The notes below the pieces were generated by a model that saw nothing but the letters and a program-made list of their open reading frames with translations, was not told the DNA's origin and made no database searches. Source: Limnohabitans sp. (GTDB taxonomy: Bacteria; Pseudomonadota; Gammaproteobacteria; Burkholderiales; Burkholderiaceae_C). From it: a stretch of 6,102 nucleotides of DNA. A program made the position numbers and the translations under genes. The stretch spans positions 1 to 6,102 of the forward strand of contig VEQI01000216.1 in the NCBI GenBank assembly GCA_018883305.1, read 5' to 3'. Positions 1 through 6,102 of the stretch are shown here, piece by piece. Every line of letters starts with the position of its first letter. The stretch's first letter is position 1.

Positions 1-4
1 CGCC

Positions 5-922
5 ATGAGTACCGCCACTGACGCACGTCCTTCCCTCGGCCCAGGCATCGCCTTGGCGATCGCAGGTGCCATCGCCTTCAGTGGCAAGGGGGTGATCATC
101 AAGCTGGCCTACCGTTATGGTGTGGATGCAGCCACCTTCATCATGCTACGCATGCTGTTTGCGCTGCCTTTCTTCCTCTTGATGGGGCTGTGGGCCGAGC
201 GTCGTGCCAGTGCCCGCGCACAACCGCTGAACCAGCGTGACGTGTTGAGTATCGTGGGCCTGGGTTTCCTGGGCTACTACTTCTCCAGTTATCTGGATTT
301 TCTGGGCCTGCAGTACGTCACCGCTGGTTTGGAACGCCTGATCCTTTACCTCAACCCCACTTTTGTGATGTTGCTGGGCTGGATTCTGTATCGCAAACCC
401 ATCACGGCAACGCGCGTCCTGGCCATGACGGTGAGTTACAGCGGTGTTGTGCTGGTGTTCTGGCACGAGTTGAGTTTTGCCGGGACCGACGTGGCCCTGG
501 GAACTCTGCTGGTGGTGCTCAGTGCCGTGACTTACGCCATGTACCTCCTCTATAGCGGAGAAATCGTCAAACGTCTGGGCTCATTGCGTCTGGTGGGGTG
601 GGCCAGCACGGTGGCCTGTGTGTTCTGCATTGGCCAGTTTCTGGTGTTGCGACCCTTGTCCGCCGCTGCGGTGCCGACCGAGGTGCTGTGGCTGGGGTTG
701 TTGTGCGCGCTGGCCTGCACGGTGGCCCCGGTGTTGATGGTGATGATGGCGATTGAGCGTATAGGCTCATCACTGGCCGCGCAGACCGGCATGGTGGGCC
801 CGATGTCCACCATCGCATTGGGCGCTATATTCCTGGGCGAGTCACTCAACCTGTGGATTGGGCTTGGAACCCTGCTGGTGTTGGGTGGTGTGTATCTTTT
901 TTCCAAGTACGGAGCAAACTGA
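5..922 (+). CDS. DMT/EamA-family ten-helix membrane transporter
   Basis: This 305-residue protein is almost entirely hydrophobic and fits the drug/metabolite transporter superfamily: two EamA repeats of five helices each. Helices are visible at roughly residues 12-35, 43-63, 79-101, 109-129 and 137-154, then 164-184, 197-216, 226-248, 262-278 and 282-300. The second repeat ends in the family's usual Leu-Gly-Glu signature (Glu279) followed by a Gly-rich last helix and a short polar tail. It should sit in the inner membrane and move a small metabolite, but the substrate cannot be read from the sequence. The ATG at position 5 gives a normal short cytoplasmic N-terminus; its ribosome binding site lies outside the window, so a start further upstream cannot be excluded. 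Its TGA overlaps the ATG of the downstream SDR gene by one base, which argues for one operon and perhaps a shared substrate pathway. The family call is strong; a specific function is not claimed. Confidence 0.9.
   Translation: MSTATDARPSLGPGIALAIAGAIAFSGKGVIIKLAYRYGVDAATFIMLRMLFALPFFLLMGLWAERRASARAQPLNQRDVLSIVGLGFLGYYFSSYLDFLGLQYVTAGLERLILYLNPTFVMLLGWILYRKPITATRVLAMTVSYSGVVLVFWHELSFAGTDVALGTLLVVLSAVTYAMYLLYSGEIVKRLGSLRLVGWASTVACVFCIGQFLVLRPLSAAAVPTEVLWLGLLCALACTVAPVLMVMMAIERIGSSLAAQTGMVGPMSTIALGAIFLGESLNLWIGLGTLLVLGGVYLFSKYGAN
911..914 (+). promoter_or_regulatory. Shine-Dalgarno deciding the SDR start
   Basis: GGAG lies seven bases before the ATG at 922, inside the last codons of the upstream transporter gene. 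It supports 922 as the true start of the SDR gene over the longer in-frame opening at 853, which would add 23 residues translated from transporter sequence. Confidence 0.75.
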
Positions 923-1716
923 TGGATCTCGGACTCAAAGGCAAATGGGCCCTGGTGGGCGGCGCAAGCAAGGGCCTGGGCTATGGCTGTGCCAATGCCC
1001 TGGCACGCGAGGGCGTGAACGTGGTCATTGTGGCGCGAGGCGCCGAGGCGCTGGAAGCCGCAGCACAGAAGCTGCGTGCCTGGGGCACCACCATCCTGCC
1101 GGTGGCGGTGGACATCACCACGCCGGCTGGTCGTGAGGCCATCTGGACCGTGGCCGGTGGCCCTGGCAAGGCGTTTGACATTGTGGTGACCAATGCGGGC
1201 GGACCGCCTCCCGGCGATTTCCGCGACTGGGAGCGCGAAGCCTGGATCAAAGCGGTGGATGCCAACATGCTGACCCCCATCGAGCTGCTCAAGGCCACGG
1301 CGGACGGCATGGCTGAGCGCGGCTTTGGCCGGATCGTCAACATCACCTCCAGTGCGGTCAAGGCACCCATTGACATCCTGGGCCTGTCCAACGGCGCGCG
1401 CAGCGGTCTGACGGGTTTCATTGCTGGTGTGTCACGCACCACGCAACTGGCTTCGCGAAATGTCACCATCAACAACCTGCTGCCGGGGGCTTTTGACACG
1501 GACCGTCTGCGCGGCACCATGAAGGGTGCAGCCGAGAAGCAGGGCAAGTCGATCGACCAGGTGGCCGAGGTGCGCAAGAAAACCATTCCTGCGCAACGCT
1601 TTGGCACGGCCGAGGAATTTGGCGACACCTGCGCCTTCTTGTGCAGCCAGCAGGCCAGCTACATCACGGGGCAGAATGTGCTGATTGACGGTGGGGCTTA
1701 CCCCGGCACCTATTGA
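922..1716 (+). CDS. atypical short-chain dehydrogenase/reductase (BKR-like SDR)
   Basis: The 264-residue protein has the length and order of a classical SDR. Residues 13-20 hold the cofactor glycine motif in the form GGASKGLG (Gly14, Gly18, Gly20), where most members have Thr-Gly at the front. Arg39 just after the second strand fits a preference for NADP(H). The structural Asn-Ala-Gly is at 91-93, the helix-4 Asn at 115, the active-site Ser at 143/144 and the Pro-Gly after strand 6 at 188-189. The expected YxxxK is missing: the aligned positions read Ser156-Asn-Gly-Ala-Arg160, so both the catalytic Tyr and Lys are replaced. This matches what I recall of the beta-ketoacyl-ACP-reductase-like SDR subgroup noted for imperfect cofactor and catalytic motifs. 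The protein should be cytoplasmic. Its chemistry is unknown, and it may be a divergent reductase or a non-catalytic binder. The gene overlaps the upstream transporter by one base (TGATG), implying translational coupling. Confidence 0.9.
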   Translation: MDLGLKGKWALVGGASKGLGYGCANALAREGVNVVIVARGAEALEAAAQKLRAWGTTILPVAVDITTPAGREAIWTVAGGPGKAFDIVVTNAGGPPPGDFRDWEREAWIKAVDANMLTPIELLKATADGMAERGFGRIVNITSSAVKAPIDILGLSNGARSGLTGFIAGVSRTTQLASRNVTINNLLPGAFDTDRLRGTMKGAAEKQGKSIDQVAEVRKKTIPAQRFGTAEEFGDTCAFLCSQQASYITGQNVLIDGGAYPGTY

Positions 1717-1732
1717 TTCGTTGGCGAGAGGA

Positions 1733-1753
1733 CTGTCCACTGGGCGTGGACGG
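1733..1753. terminator. hairpin at convergent junction, possible bidirectional terminator
   Basis: Positions 1735-1740 (GTCCAC) pair perfectly with 1746-1751 (GTGGAC) around a five-base loop. A further G-T wobble and a C-G pair extend the stem to eight pairs (1733-1753). It occupies most of the 39-base gap between the SDR stop and the stop of the opposing transporter, where a shared terminator is expected. Neither strand has a clear T-tract after the stem, so intrinsic termination is uncertain. Confidence 0.35.
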
Positions 1754-1755
1754 CC

Positions 1756-2673
1756 TCAGTTGACAGGGCGTCGTGACGACGACACGACGATGCCGCCCAC
1801 AATCAGCATAAACGCCAGCAGGTGATAGATCCTGGGCAACTCGCCCAGCATCACCGAGGACAGCAGCGCGGCAAACAGTGGCGTGAGATTGGCAAAGAAA
1901 GCCGCTGTGCTCGGGCCCACACGCTGTACACCCAGCCCCCAGCTGCGGTAAGCCAGCAGAGAGGGGCCGATCGCCACAAACACCAGCGCAGCCACCAGGC
2001 CAGCGCTCCACACCATCTCGCGTGGCTGGACTGCCCATTCCACCCAAGCAAAACCACCGGACCACACCAGGCCAAATGCCATTTGCGACAGCAGGTACTG
2101 CGCCCAATTGGCGCGGATCGACGGTGGGTCTTTGGGCTGACTCAGCAGCCAGCTGTACCAGGCCCAGGCGGTGGTGGCGCACAGCACGTAAATGTCGCCG
2201 ATCACCAGGCGCACTTGCACCAGGGTGTTCCAGTCTCCTCGGCTGAGTACCAGCAGCACGCCCAGGATAGACAAGGCAGCCCCCACCCACTGGCGGGCAG
2301 TGGCGCGTTGCCCGAAAAACACCGTGCCCATGAGCAACATGAAGATGGGGGTGCTGGAAGCCACCAACGTCACATTGATGGGCGTGGACGTTTGCAGTGC
2401 CAGGTACTGAAAACTGTTGTACGTGCCCACGGCCAGCAGGCCCAGCAGCGAGAAGCGTTTCCAGTACCCCCACAACTCACTGCGGGGACGCAACACTGGC
2501 CAGGCCAGCGGCAACAAGAGGATGAAAGCCAGCAGCCAGCGCAGGAAATTGAGCGTGATGGGCGGAATGGACTCGTTGACCAATCGTCCCACCACGGCAT
2601 TGCCCGCCCACAGAACGGGTGGGATCAACAGTAAACCGGCTGTGCGGGGTGTAAGGTGGCCAGGCGAGGACAT
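1756..2673 (-). CDS. second DMT/EamA-family transporter
   Basis: This is a 305-residue inner-membrane protein with two five-helix EamA repeats. Helices fall at about residues 12-33, 39-60, 73-93, 99-119, 127-144, 158-178, 190-211, 222-241, 256-276 and 282-299. The N-terminal Leu-Trp-Ala-Gly-Asn stretch (21-25), the Asn-Phe-Leu-Arg-Trp at 42-46, the Asn-Leu-Thr-Pro at 262-265 and Leu-Gly-Glu (Glu278) near the end are typical of EamA permeases. It has the same length as the transporter at 5-922, but the sequences do not look like recent duplicates; they resemble separate subfamilies. The substrate is unknown, and export of an amino acid or other metabolite is only a family-level possibility. 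It starts at the ATG complementary to 2671-2673, with no good Shine-Dalgarno in front. It is transcribed towards the SDR gene and away from qorA, so it appears to be a single-gene unit. Confidence 0.9.
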   Translation of the reverse strand: MSSPGHLTPRTAGLLLIPPVLWAGNAVVGRLVNESIPPITLNFLRWLLAFILLLPLAWPVLRPRSELWGYWKRFSLLGLLAVGTYNSFQYLALQTSTPINVTLVASSTPIFMLLMGTVFFGQRATARQWVGAALSILGVLLVLSRGDWNTLVQVRLVIGDIYVLCATTAWAWYSWLLSQPKDPPSIRANWAQYLLSQMAFGLVWSGGFAWVEWAVQPREMVWSAGLVAALVFVAIGPSLLAYRSWGLGVQRVGPSTAAFFANLTPLFAALLSSVMLGELPRIYHLLAFMLIVGGIVVSSSRRPVN

Positions 2674-2738
2674 GCCCGGACTCTACCGCAGTGAGGCGCA
2701 GGTTGCCGGGCAGAGGCCACGCCATGCTCGATACCTGG

Positions 2739-2755
2739 GTGACAAGCTTGGTCAC
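2739..2755. promoter_or_regulatory. small dyad GTGAC-N7-GTCAC, possible operator
   Basis: The 17-base element GTGACAAGCTTGGTCAC has five-base arms that are exact reverse complements around a seven-base spacer. It lies 57 bases before the qorA start and 65 bases before the start of the opposing transporter, a position suited to a regulator acting on either promoter. No regulator gene is in the window and I do not recognise the site as a named operator, so chance is a real possibility. Confidence 0.25.
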
Positions 2756-2801
2756 TCGTTTCATGGCACGATGCTCCCCCTCACAACAACAACTGATCCT
2801 T

Positions 2802-2806
2802 AGGAG
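2802..2806 (+). promoter_or_regulatory. strong Shine-Dalgarno of qorA
   Basis: AGGAG sits six bases before the ATG at 2813. It is the clearest ribosome binding site in the window and fixes the qorA start. Confidence 0.8.
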
Positions 2807-2812
2807 CTCCTC

Positions 2813-3796
2813 ATGTCCCGTGCAGTGCGCATTGACCGCCATGGTGGTCCGGAAGAAATGAAGATCGTCGATGTCCAGGTGGGCGACCCCGGTCCAGGCG
2901 AAATCCGTATCCGTCACAAGAACGCGGGTCTGAACTTCATCGACGTGTACCAGCGCACGGGCCTTTACCAGTTGCCCATGCCCTTAATGATGGGCATGGA
3001 GGCCTCCGGCGTGGTCGAGGCCGTGGGTGAGGGCGTGACGCACCTGAAGGTGGGCGATCGCGCCGCTTACGCATCTAACCCGCCCGGCAGCTACAGCGAC
3101 GTACGCCTGATGCCGGCCAAGTTGGTGTGCCGCCTGCCCGATGACATCAGCTTCGAAACCGGTGCGGCCATGATGCTCAAGGGCTTGACGGCGCAATACC
3201 TGCTCAAGCGCACGTTGCCCCAAGGCGGTCTGCAAGCAGGAGATCACATCCTGTTCCACGCCGCTGCCGGTGGTGTGGGCCTGATTGCCTGTCAGTGGGC
3301 CAAGGCCATGGGCCTGAATCTGATCGGCACAGCGGGTACCGATGAGAAGTGCGAACTGGCCCGCAAGGCCGGCGCTGCCCACGTCATCAACTACAGCCGC
3401 GAAGACTTCCTGGCCAAGGTCAAGGAGATCACCAACGGCAAGGGCGTGAAGGTGGTGTACGACTCCGTGGGCAAGGACACCTGGGAGAAGTCGCTCGACT
3501 GTCTGTCACCGTTTGGTCTGATGGCCTCGTTTGGCAATGCCTCTGGCCCGGTCCCAGCGTTTGCCCCCGGCATTCTGGCCGGCAAAGGGTCAATTTACGT
3601 CACACGCCAGACGCTCTTCTCTCACCTGTCCAGCCGCGAGTCAGCGCAATCCATGATGGACGATCTGTCCGCTGTGGTGAGCACGGGGCAGGTGAAAATT
3701 CAGATCGACCAGCGTTATGCGCTGGAAGACGTGCAGCAGGCGCATCGCGATCTGGAAGCCCGCAAGACGACGGGTTGTACGATCTTCACGCTGTAA
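2813..3796 (+). CDS. qorA: NADPH:quinone oxidoreductase, zinc-free MDR family
   Basis: The 327-residue length equals that of E. coli QorA, and the two can be aligned along their whole length from memory. The N-terminal GroES-like catalytic domain spans about 1-125, with His-Gly-Gly-Pro at 10-13, Asn-Phe-Ile-Asp at 41-44 and Gly-Leu-Tyr at 50-52. The Rossmann domain follows, with the NADPH-binding AAAGGVG at 150-156. Further shared blocks are the Gln-Trp-Ala-Lys at 161-164, Val-Tyr-Asp-Ser-Val-Gly at 215-220, Ser-Leu-Asp-Cys at 227-230 and Ser-Phe-Gly-Asn at 239-242. The Cys and His ligands of zinc alcohol dehydrogenases are absent, as expected for the quinone oxidoreductase branch. The enzyme is cytoplasmic and would reduce quinones or other electrophilic carbonyl compounds with NADPH; the physiological substrate is not shown by sequence. 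It has its own Shine-Dalgarno and is flanked by opposing genes on both sides, so it is probably monocistronic. Confidence 0.93.
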   Translation: MSRAVRIDRHGGPEEMKIVDVQVGDPGPGEIRIRHKNAGLNFIDVYQRTGLYQLPMPLMMGMEASGVVEAVGEGVTHLKVGDRAAYASNPPGSYSDVRLMPAKLVCRLPDDISFETGAAMMLKGLTAQYLLKRTLPQGGLQAGDHILFHAAAGGVGLIACQWAKAMGLNLIGTAGTDEKCELARKAGAAHVINYSREDFLAKVKEITNGKGVKVVYDSVGKDTWEKSLDCLSPFGLMASFGNASGPVPAFAPGILAGKGSIYVTRQTLFSHLSSRESAQSMMDDLSAVVSTGQVKIQIDQRYALEDVQQAHRDLEARKTTGCTIFTL

Positions 3797-3816
3797 GACG
3801 AGGGTGGGCCTGACAG

Positions 3817-3842
3817 GAGGATGGCGACTCGTTGCCATCCTC
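3817..3842. terminator. strong hairpin between qorA and lspA, likely bidirectional terminator
   Basis: Positions 3817-3827 pair with 3832-3842 in an 11-pair stem, broken only by one G-T wobble, closed by the four-base loop CTCG. The core AGGATGGC/GCCATCCT is an exact inverted repeat. It begins 20 bases after the qorA stop and ends 16 bases before the lspA stop, so it could end transcripts from both directions. There is no T-tract on either side, so it may act as a 3'-end stabiliser or need a factor. Confidence 0.6.
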
Positions 3843-3858
3843 TGACGATCAGATCGGA

Positions 3859-4365
3859 TCAGCCCCTGGAACGTTTCACCCGCAGCAACTCATCAAGCAA
3901 CAGGCAGGCAGCGCCCAGTGTGATGGCGCTGTCGGCCGCGTTGAAGGCCGGGAAATGCCAGCCGGCCCAGTGGAAATCCAGAAAGTCCACCACGTAGCCG
4001 TGCACCAGTCGGTCAATCACGTTGCCGATGGCGCCGCCCAGGATGCAGGCGATGGCAAAGCCAAACAGCTTTTGACCGGGGTGTGAGCGCAGCATCCAGA
4101 TCATTAAGGCCGAGGCCGCCACGCCAATGCCGGTGAACATCCAGCGCTGCCAGCCACCGGCCTGTGCCAGAAACGAGAACGCCGCGCCTGTGTTGTGCGC
4201 ACGCACCAGGTTGAAAAAGCTGGTGACCACGCGGCCGTCCCCCAGCGCAAACTGCCCCACGATCAGCCATTTGGTGAGTTGATCGATCAGCAGAATCAGC
4301 AGGGCGAGCGACAGCCACAGCCAGAGAGAGGGCGATCGGTTGGCCTGGGGGCGTCGTGAGTTCAT
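3859..4365 (-). CDS. lspA: lipoprotein signal peptidase (signal peptidase II)
   Basis: This is the inner-membrane aspartyl protease that removes the signal peptide from diacylglyceryl-modified prolipoproteins just before the lipidated Cys. At 168 residues it has normal length with four membrane segments at about 13-36, 74-92, 99-118 and 143-159. Family blocks are all present: Asp28-Gln-Leu-Thr-Lys, Asn58-Thr-Gly-Ala-Ala-Phe at 58-63, Gly114-Asn-Val-Ile-Asp-Arg at 114-119, Val-Asp-Phe-Leu-Asp-Phe at 126-131, and Phe-Asn-Ala-Ala-Asp-Ser at 141-146. The catalytic aspartates are Asp118 and Asp145, corresponding to Asp114 and Asp141 of the E. coli enzyme. The gene lies seven bases after the ileS stop in the classical ileS-lspA order. 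Only a weak GAG-type ribosome site precedes it, so its translation is probably coupled to ileS. It converges on qorA with a hairpin between them. Confidence 0.97.
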   Translation of the reverse strand: MNSRRPQANRSPSLWLWLSLALLILLIDQLTKWLIVGQFALGDGRVVTSFFNLVRAHNTGAAFSFLAQAGGWQRWMFTGIGVAASALMIWMLRSHPGQKLFGFAIACILGGAIGNVIDRLVHGYVVDFLDFHWAGWHFPAFNAADSAITLGAACLLLDELLRVKRSRG

Positions 4366-4372
4366 AGATCAC

Positions 4373-6102
4373 TCAGGCACAGGTTCGCGTCTCGCCACTG
4401 CCATACAGGTTGCTGGTGCAACGCCCGCACAGCGTGGGGTGCGCGTCATCATGGCCCACATCGTCACGGTAGTGCCAACAACGTTCGCACTTGGTGGCGG
4501 TGCTGGGCTTTGTTTGAATGCCCAGCTCGGCACCGCTTTGCAACTGCAGCGCTGACGTGATGAATACAAACTTCAGGTCTTCGCCCAGGGACGACAGACG
4601 CGCATGATCGTCCGCGTTCACAGTCAGCGTGACCTCGGCCTGCAGCGAGGCGCCGACTTGCCCGGCACTGCGCAGCGCTTCGATGTCCTTGTTGACCGCG
4701 TCGCGAATCTCGCGAATGCGGGACCACTTGGCCAGCAAAGCCGCATCGGGCTCGGCCAGTTTCAGATAGGTTTCGTGGAAGATGCTCTTGGTATTGCCCA
4801 GCACCTGCCAGGCTTCCTCGGCGGTGAAGCTCAGGAAGGGCGCCATCCAACGCAGCATGGTCTGGGTGATCTGCCACAGAACGGTCTGTGCGCTGCGACG
4901 CGCCAGCGAGTGCGGGGCCGTGGTGTAGAGCCGGTCTTTCAGCACGTCCAGGTAGAAAGCGCCCAGCTCTTCCGAGCAATACACCTGCAGCTTGCTGACC
5001 ACCGGGTGAAATTCATACACGCCGAAGTGGCCGCCCTGGAACACGCCGGCCTCGGGTGTCCAGTGGCCCAGGATCTCGGCCTGCACCGCAGCGAGTTTGC
5101 TCAGCGCATAGCGGTCGATTTCCAACAGTTGATCCGCCGGCACGGCGTCGGTGGCGGCGTTGAAGTCGCTCACGTTGGCCATCAAAAAACGCAGCGTGTT
5201 GCGAATGCGACGATAGGCATCGACCACGCGGGCCAGGATCTTGTCGTCAATGTTGAGGTCGCCTGAATAATCGGTGGCTGCCACCCACAGGCGAACAATT
5301 TCCGCGCCGAGCTTGTCGGTCACTTCCTGCGGAATCACCACATTGCCCAGCGACTTGCTCATTTTGCGGCCTTGGCCGTCGGTGGCAAAGCCGTGGGTCA
5401 ACAGGCCTCGGTAAGGGGCGCGGTCATACAGCGCACAGCCCAGCAGCAGCGAGCTGTGGAACCAGCCGCGGTGCTGGTCGTGGCCTTCCAGGTACAGGTC
5501 TGCCTCGGGGCCTTGCTCATGGAAGGGGGGGCGGTCGTAGGCGTGCAGGTGGCTGCCGCGCAGCACGTGCTGGAATGTGGAGCCGGAGTCGAACCACACC
5601 TCCAGGATGTCGGTGCTCTTGGTGTAGTGCTGGGCCTCTTGCGCGCCCAGGATGTCCTCGGCGGTGACGCGGCTCCAGGCCTCGATACCCCCCTTTTCGA
5701 CGATGTCGGCGGCCTGGTCCAGGATCTCCATGGTGCGCGGATGCAGCTCGCCCGAATCGCGGTGCAGGAAGAAGGGCAGGGGCACGCCCCAGCTGCGCTG
5801 GCGCGAGATGCACCAGTCGGGCCGGCCGGCGATCATGTCGCGCAAGCGGGCCTTGCCGTTTTCGGGATAGAAACGGGTCTCTTCGATGGCCTGCAATGCC
5901 AGCTGGCGCAGGGTCTGGTTCGGCTTTTGCGCCGGGTCTTCAAAGACGCCGGGGCCTTCGTCCATGCGCACAAACCATTGCGGTGCAGCCCGGTAGATCA
6001 CGGGCGTCTTGTGGCGCCAGCAGTGGGGATAGCTGTGGGTGATGGTCTGCGTGGCCATGAGCCGGCCCGCCTCCTGCAGCGTCTGCAGGATCAGGGGCAC
6101 GG
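4373..6102 (-). CDS. ileS: isoleucyl-tRNA synthetase, C-terminal part (5' end outside window)
   Basis: This cytoplasmic class I synthetase attaches isoleucine to tRNA-Ile. About 576 codons are visible; the frame runs off the right edge, so the HIGH motif, most of the editing domain and the start are missing. By comparison with the ~938-residue E. coli enzyme roughly 360 residues lie outside. Numbering from the first full codon at 6100, the post-editing block SYPHCWRHKTP is at 23-33, DWCISRQRSWG at 95-105, GHDQHRGWFHSSL at 206-218 and the ATP-binding KMSKS at 246-250. The anticodon-binding helical domain follows. The C-terminal zinc finger is intact, with Cys538, Cys541, Cys558 and Cys561, and marks the bacterial IleRS type that keeps this module. 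A Gly-rich insertion of about 12 residues relative to E. coli appears near 345-361. The GTG at 6098-6100 is an internal Val codon, not a start. ileS is the upstream partner of lspA in the same operon. Confidence 0.97.
   Translation of the reverse strand, partial: VPLILQTLQEAGRLMATQTITHSYPHCWRHKTPVIYRAAPQWFVRMDEGPGVFEDPAQKPNQTLRQLALQAIEETRFYPENGKARLRDMIAGRPDWCISRQRSWGVPLPFFLHRDSGELHPRTMEILDQAADIVEKGGIEAWSRVTAEDILGAQEAQHYTKSTDILEVWFDSGSTFQHVLRGSHLHAYDRPPFHEQGPEADLYLEGHDQHRGWFHSSLLLGCALYDRAPYRGLLTHGFATDGQGRKMSKSLGNVVIPQEVTDKLGAEIVRLWVAATDYSGDLNIDDKILARVVDAYRRIRNTLRFLMANVSDFNAATDAVPADQLLEIDRYALSKLAAVQAEILGHWTPEAGVFQGGHFGVYEFHPVVSKLQVYCSEELGAFYLDVLKDRLYTTAPHSLARRSAQTVLWQITQTMLRWMAPFLSFTAEEAWQVLGNTKSIFHETYLKLAEPDAALLAKWSRIREIRDAVNKDIEALRSAGQVGASLQAEVTLTVNADDHARLSSLGEDLKFVFITSALQLQSGAELGIQTKPSTATKCERCWHYRDDVGHDDAHPTLCGRCTSNLYGSGETRTCA

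Larger units (their letters stand above)
2674..2812. other. divergent intergenic region between the transporter and qorA
   Basis: This 139-base region must hold the promoters of both divergent genes. I found no convincing sigma-70 pair for qorA: TTGCCG at 2703 and TTGGTC at 2748 are the best -35-like hexamers, but neither has a good -10 at correct spacing. It contains one dyad (2739-2755) and the qorA Shine-Dalgarno. No small gene in it is credible. Confidence 0.6.

Noticed and set aside
853..921. Longer N-terminus for the SDR gene starting at 853
   Set aside because: The extra 23 residues are out-of-frame translation of the transporter's last helix; the ATG at 922 has a good GGAG seven bases upstream and gives the normal SDR N-terminus.
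981..1628. 215-codon open frame on the minus strand opposite the SDR gene
   Set aside because: The plus-strand SDR has clear family motifs throughout. The antisense frame gives a Pro/Arg/Ser/Ala-rich product with no recognisable motif, typical of shadows in GC-rich DNA.
1664..2473. 269-codon minus-strand frame overlapping the second transporter in another frame
   Set aside because: It overlaps the real transporter gene on the same strand and also runs across the convergent junction into the SDR 3' end; no family pattern is present.
1822..2634. 270-codon plus-strand frame opposite the second EamA transporter
   Set aside because: The product is rich in Gln, His and Arg with no fold-like pattern, while the minus strand shows ten regular membrane helices. 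It is an antisense shadow.
5..2673. The two EamA transporters as a duplicated pair or inverted repeat
   Set aside because: Both are 305 residues, but their motifs and sequences differ along the whole length, and I see no DNA-level repeat. The equal length appears to be coincidence.
4604..5266. 220-codon plus-strand frame inside ileS
   Set aside because: It is antisense to strongly conserved IleRS sequence and its product has no motif I can recognise.
1..6102. Mobile element, CRISPR array, tRNA or novel defence-type system
   Set aside because: No terminal inverted repeats, transposase or integrase motifs, regularly spaced repeats or tRNA cloverleaf were seen. All long frames with sensible composition belong to common bacterial families.

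Overview
The window looks like ordinary chromosomal DNA from a high-GC betaproteobacterium, most likely Burkholderiales and perhaps a Comamonadaceae relative. The reasons are the ileS-lspA gene pair, GC-rich codon use throughout, and the style of the IleRS zinc-binding C-terminus. The family assignment is inference from protein character, because no searches were possible.

Layout, left to right. (1) Positions 5-922 (+) encode a ten-helix DMT/EamA-family transporter. Its stop codon overlaps by one base the start of an atypical short-chain dehydrogenase/reductase at 922-1716 (+), so the two are almost certainly co-transcribed and translationally coupled. (2) After a 39-base convergent junction containing a hairpin, 1756-2673 (-) encodes a second, clearly different EamA transporter. 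(3) A 139-base divergent intergenic region (2674-2812) carries a small dyad and a strong Shine-Dalgarno for the next gene. (4) Positions 2813-3796 (+) encode a zinc-free quinone oxidoreductase of the QorA type. (5) A second convergent junction (3797-3858) holds a long perfect-loop hairpin, probably a two-way terminator. (6) lspA (3859-4365, -) and ileS (4373-6102, -, running off the right edge) form the classical ileS-lspA operon, seven bases apart.

Functionally the right half is housekeeping: charging of tRNA-Ile and maturation of lipoproteins. The left half is metabolic and accessory: two small-molecule transporters, a reductase-like protein whose catalytic Tyr and Lys are replaced, and a quinone reductase. 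Coding density is very high. I see no tRNA, rRNA, CRISPR array, insertion sequence or phage gene, no sign of horizontal transfer, and no convincing new biological system. The observation most worth checking is the non-canonical active site of the SDR protein coupled to its transporter.
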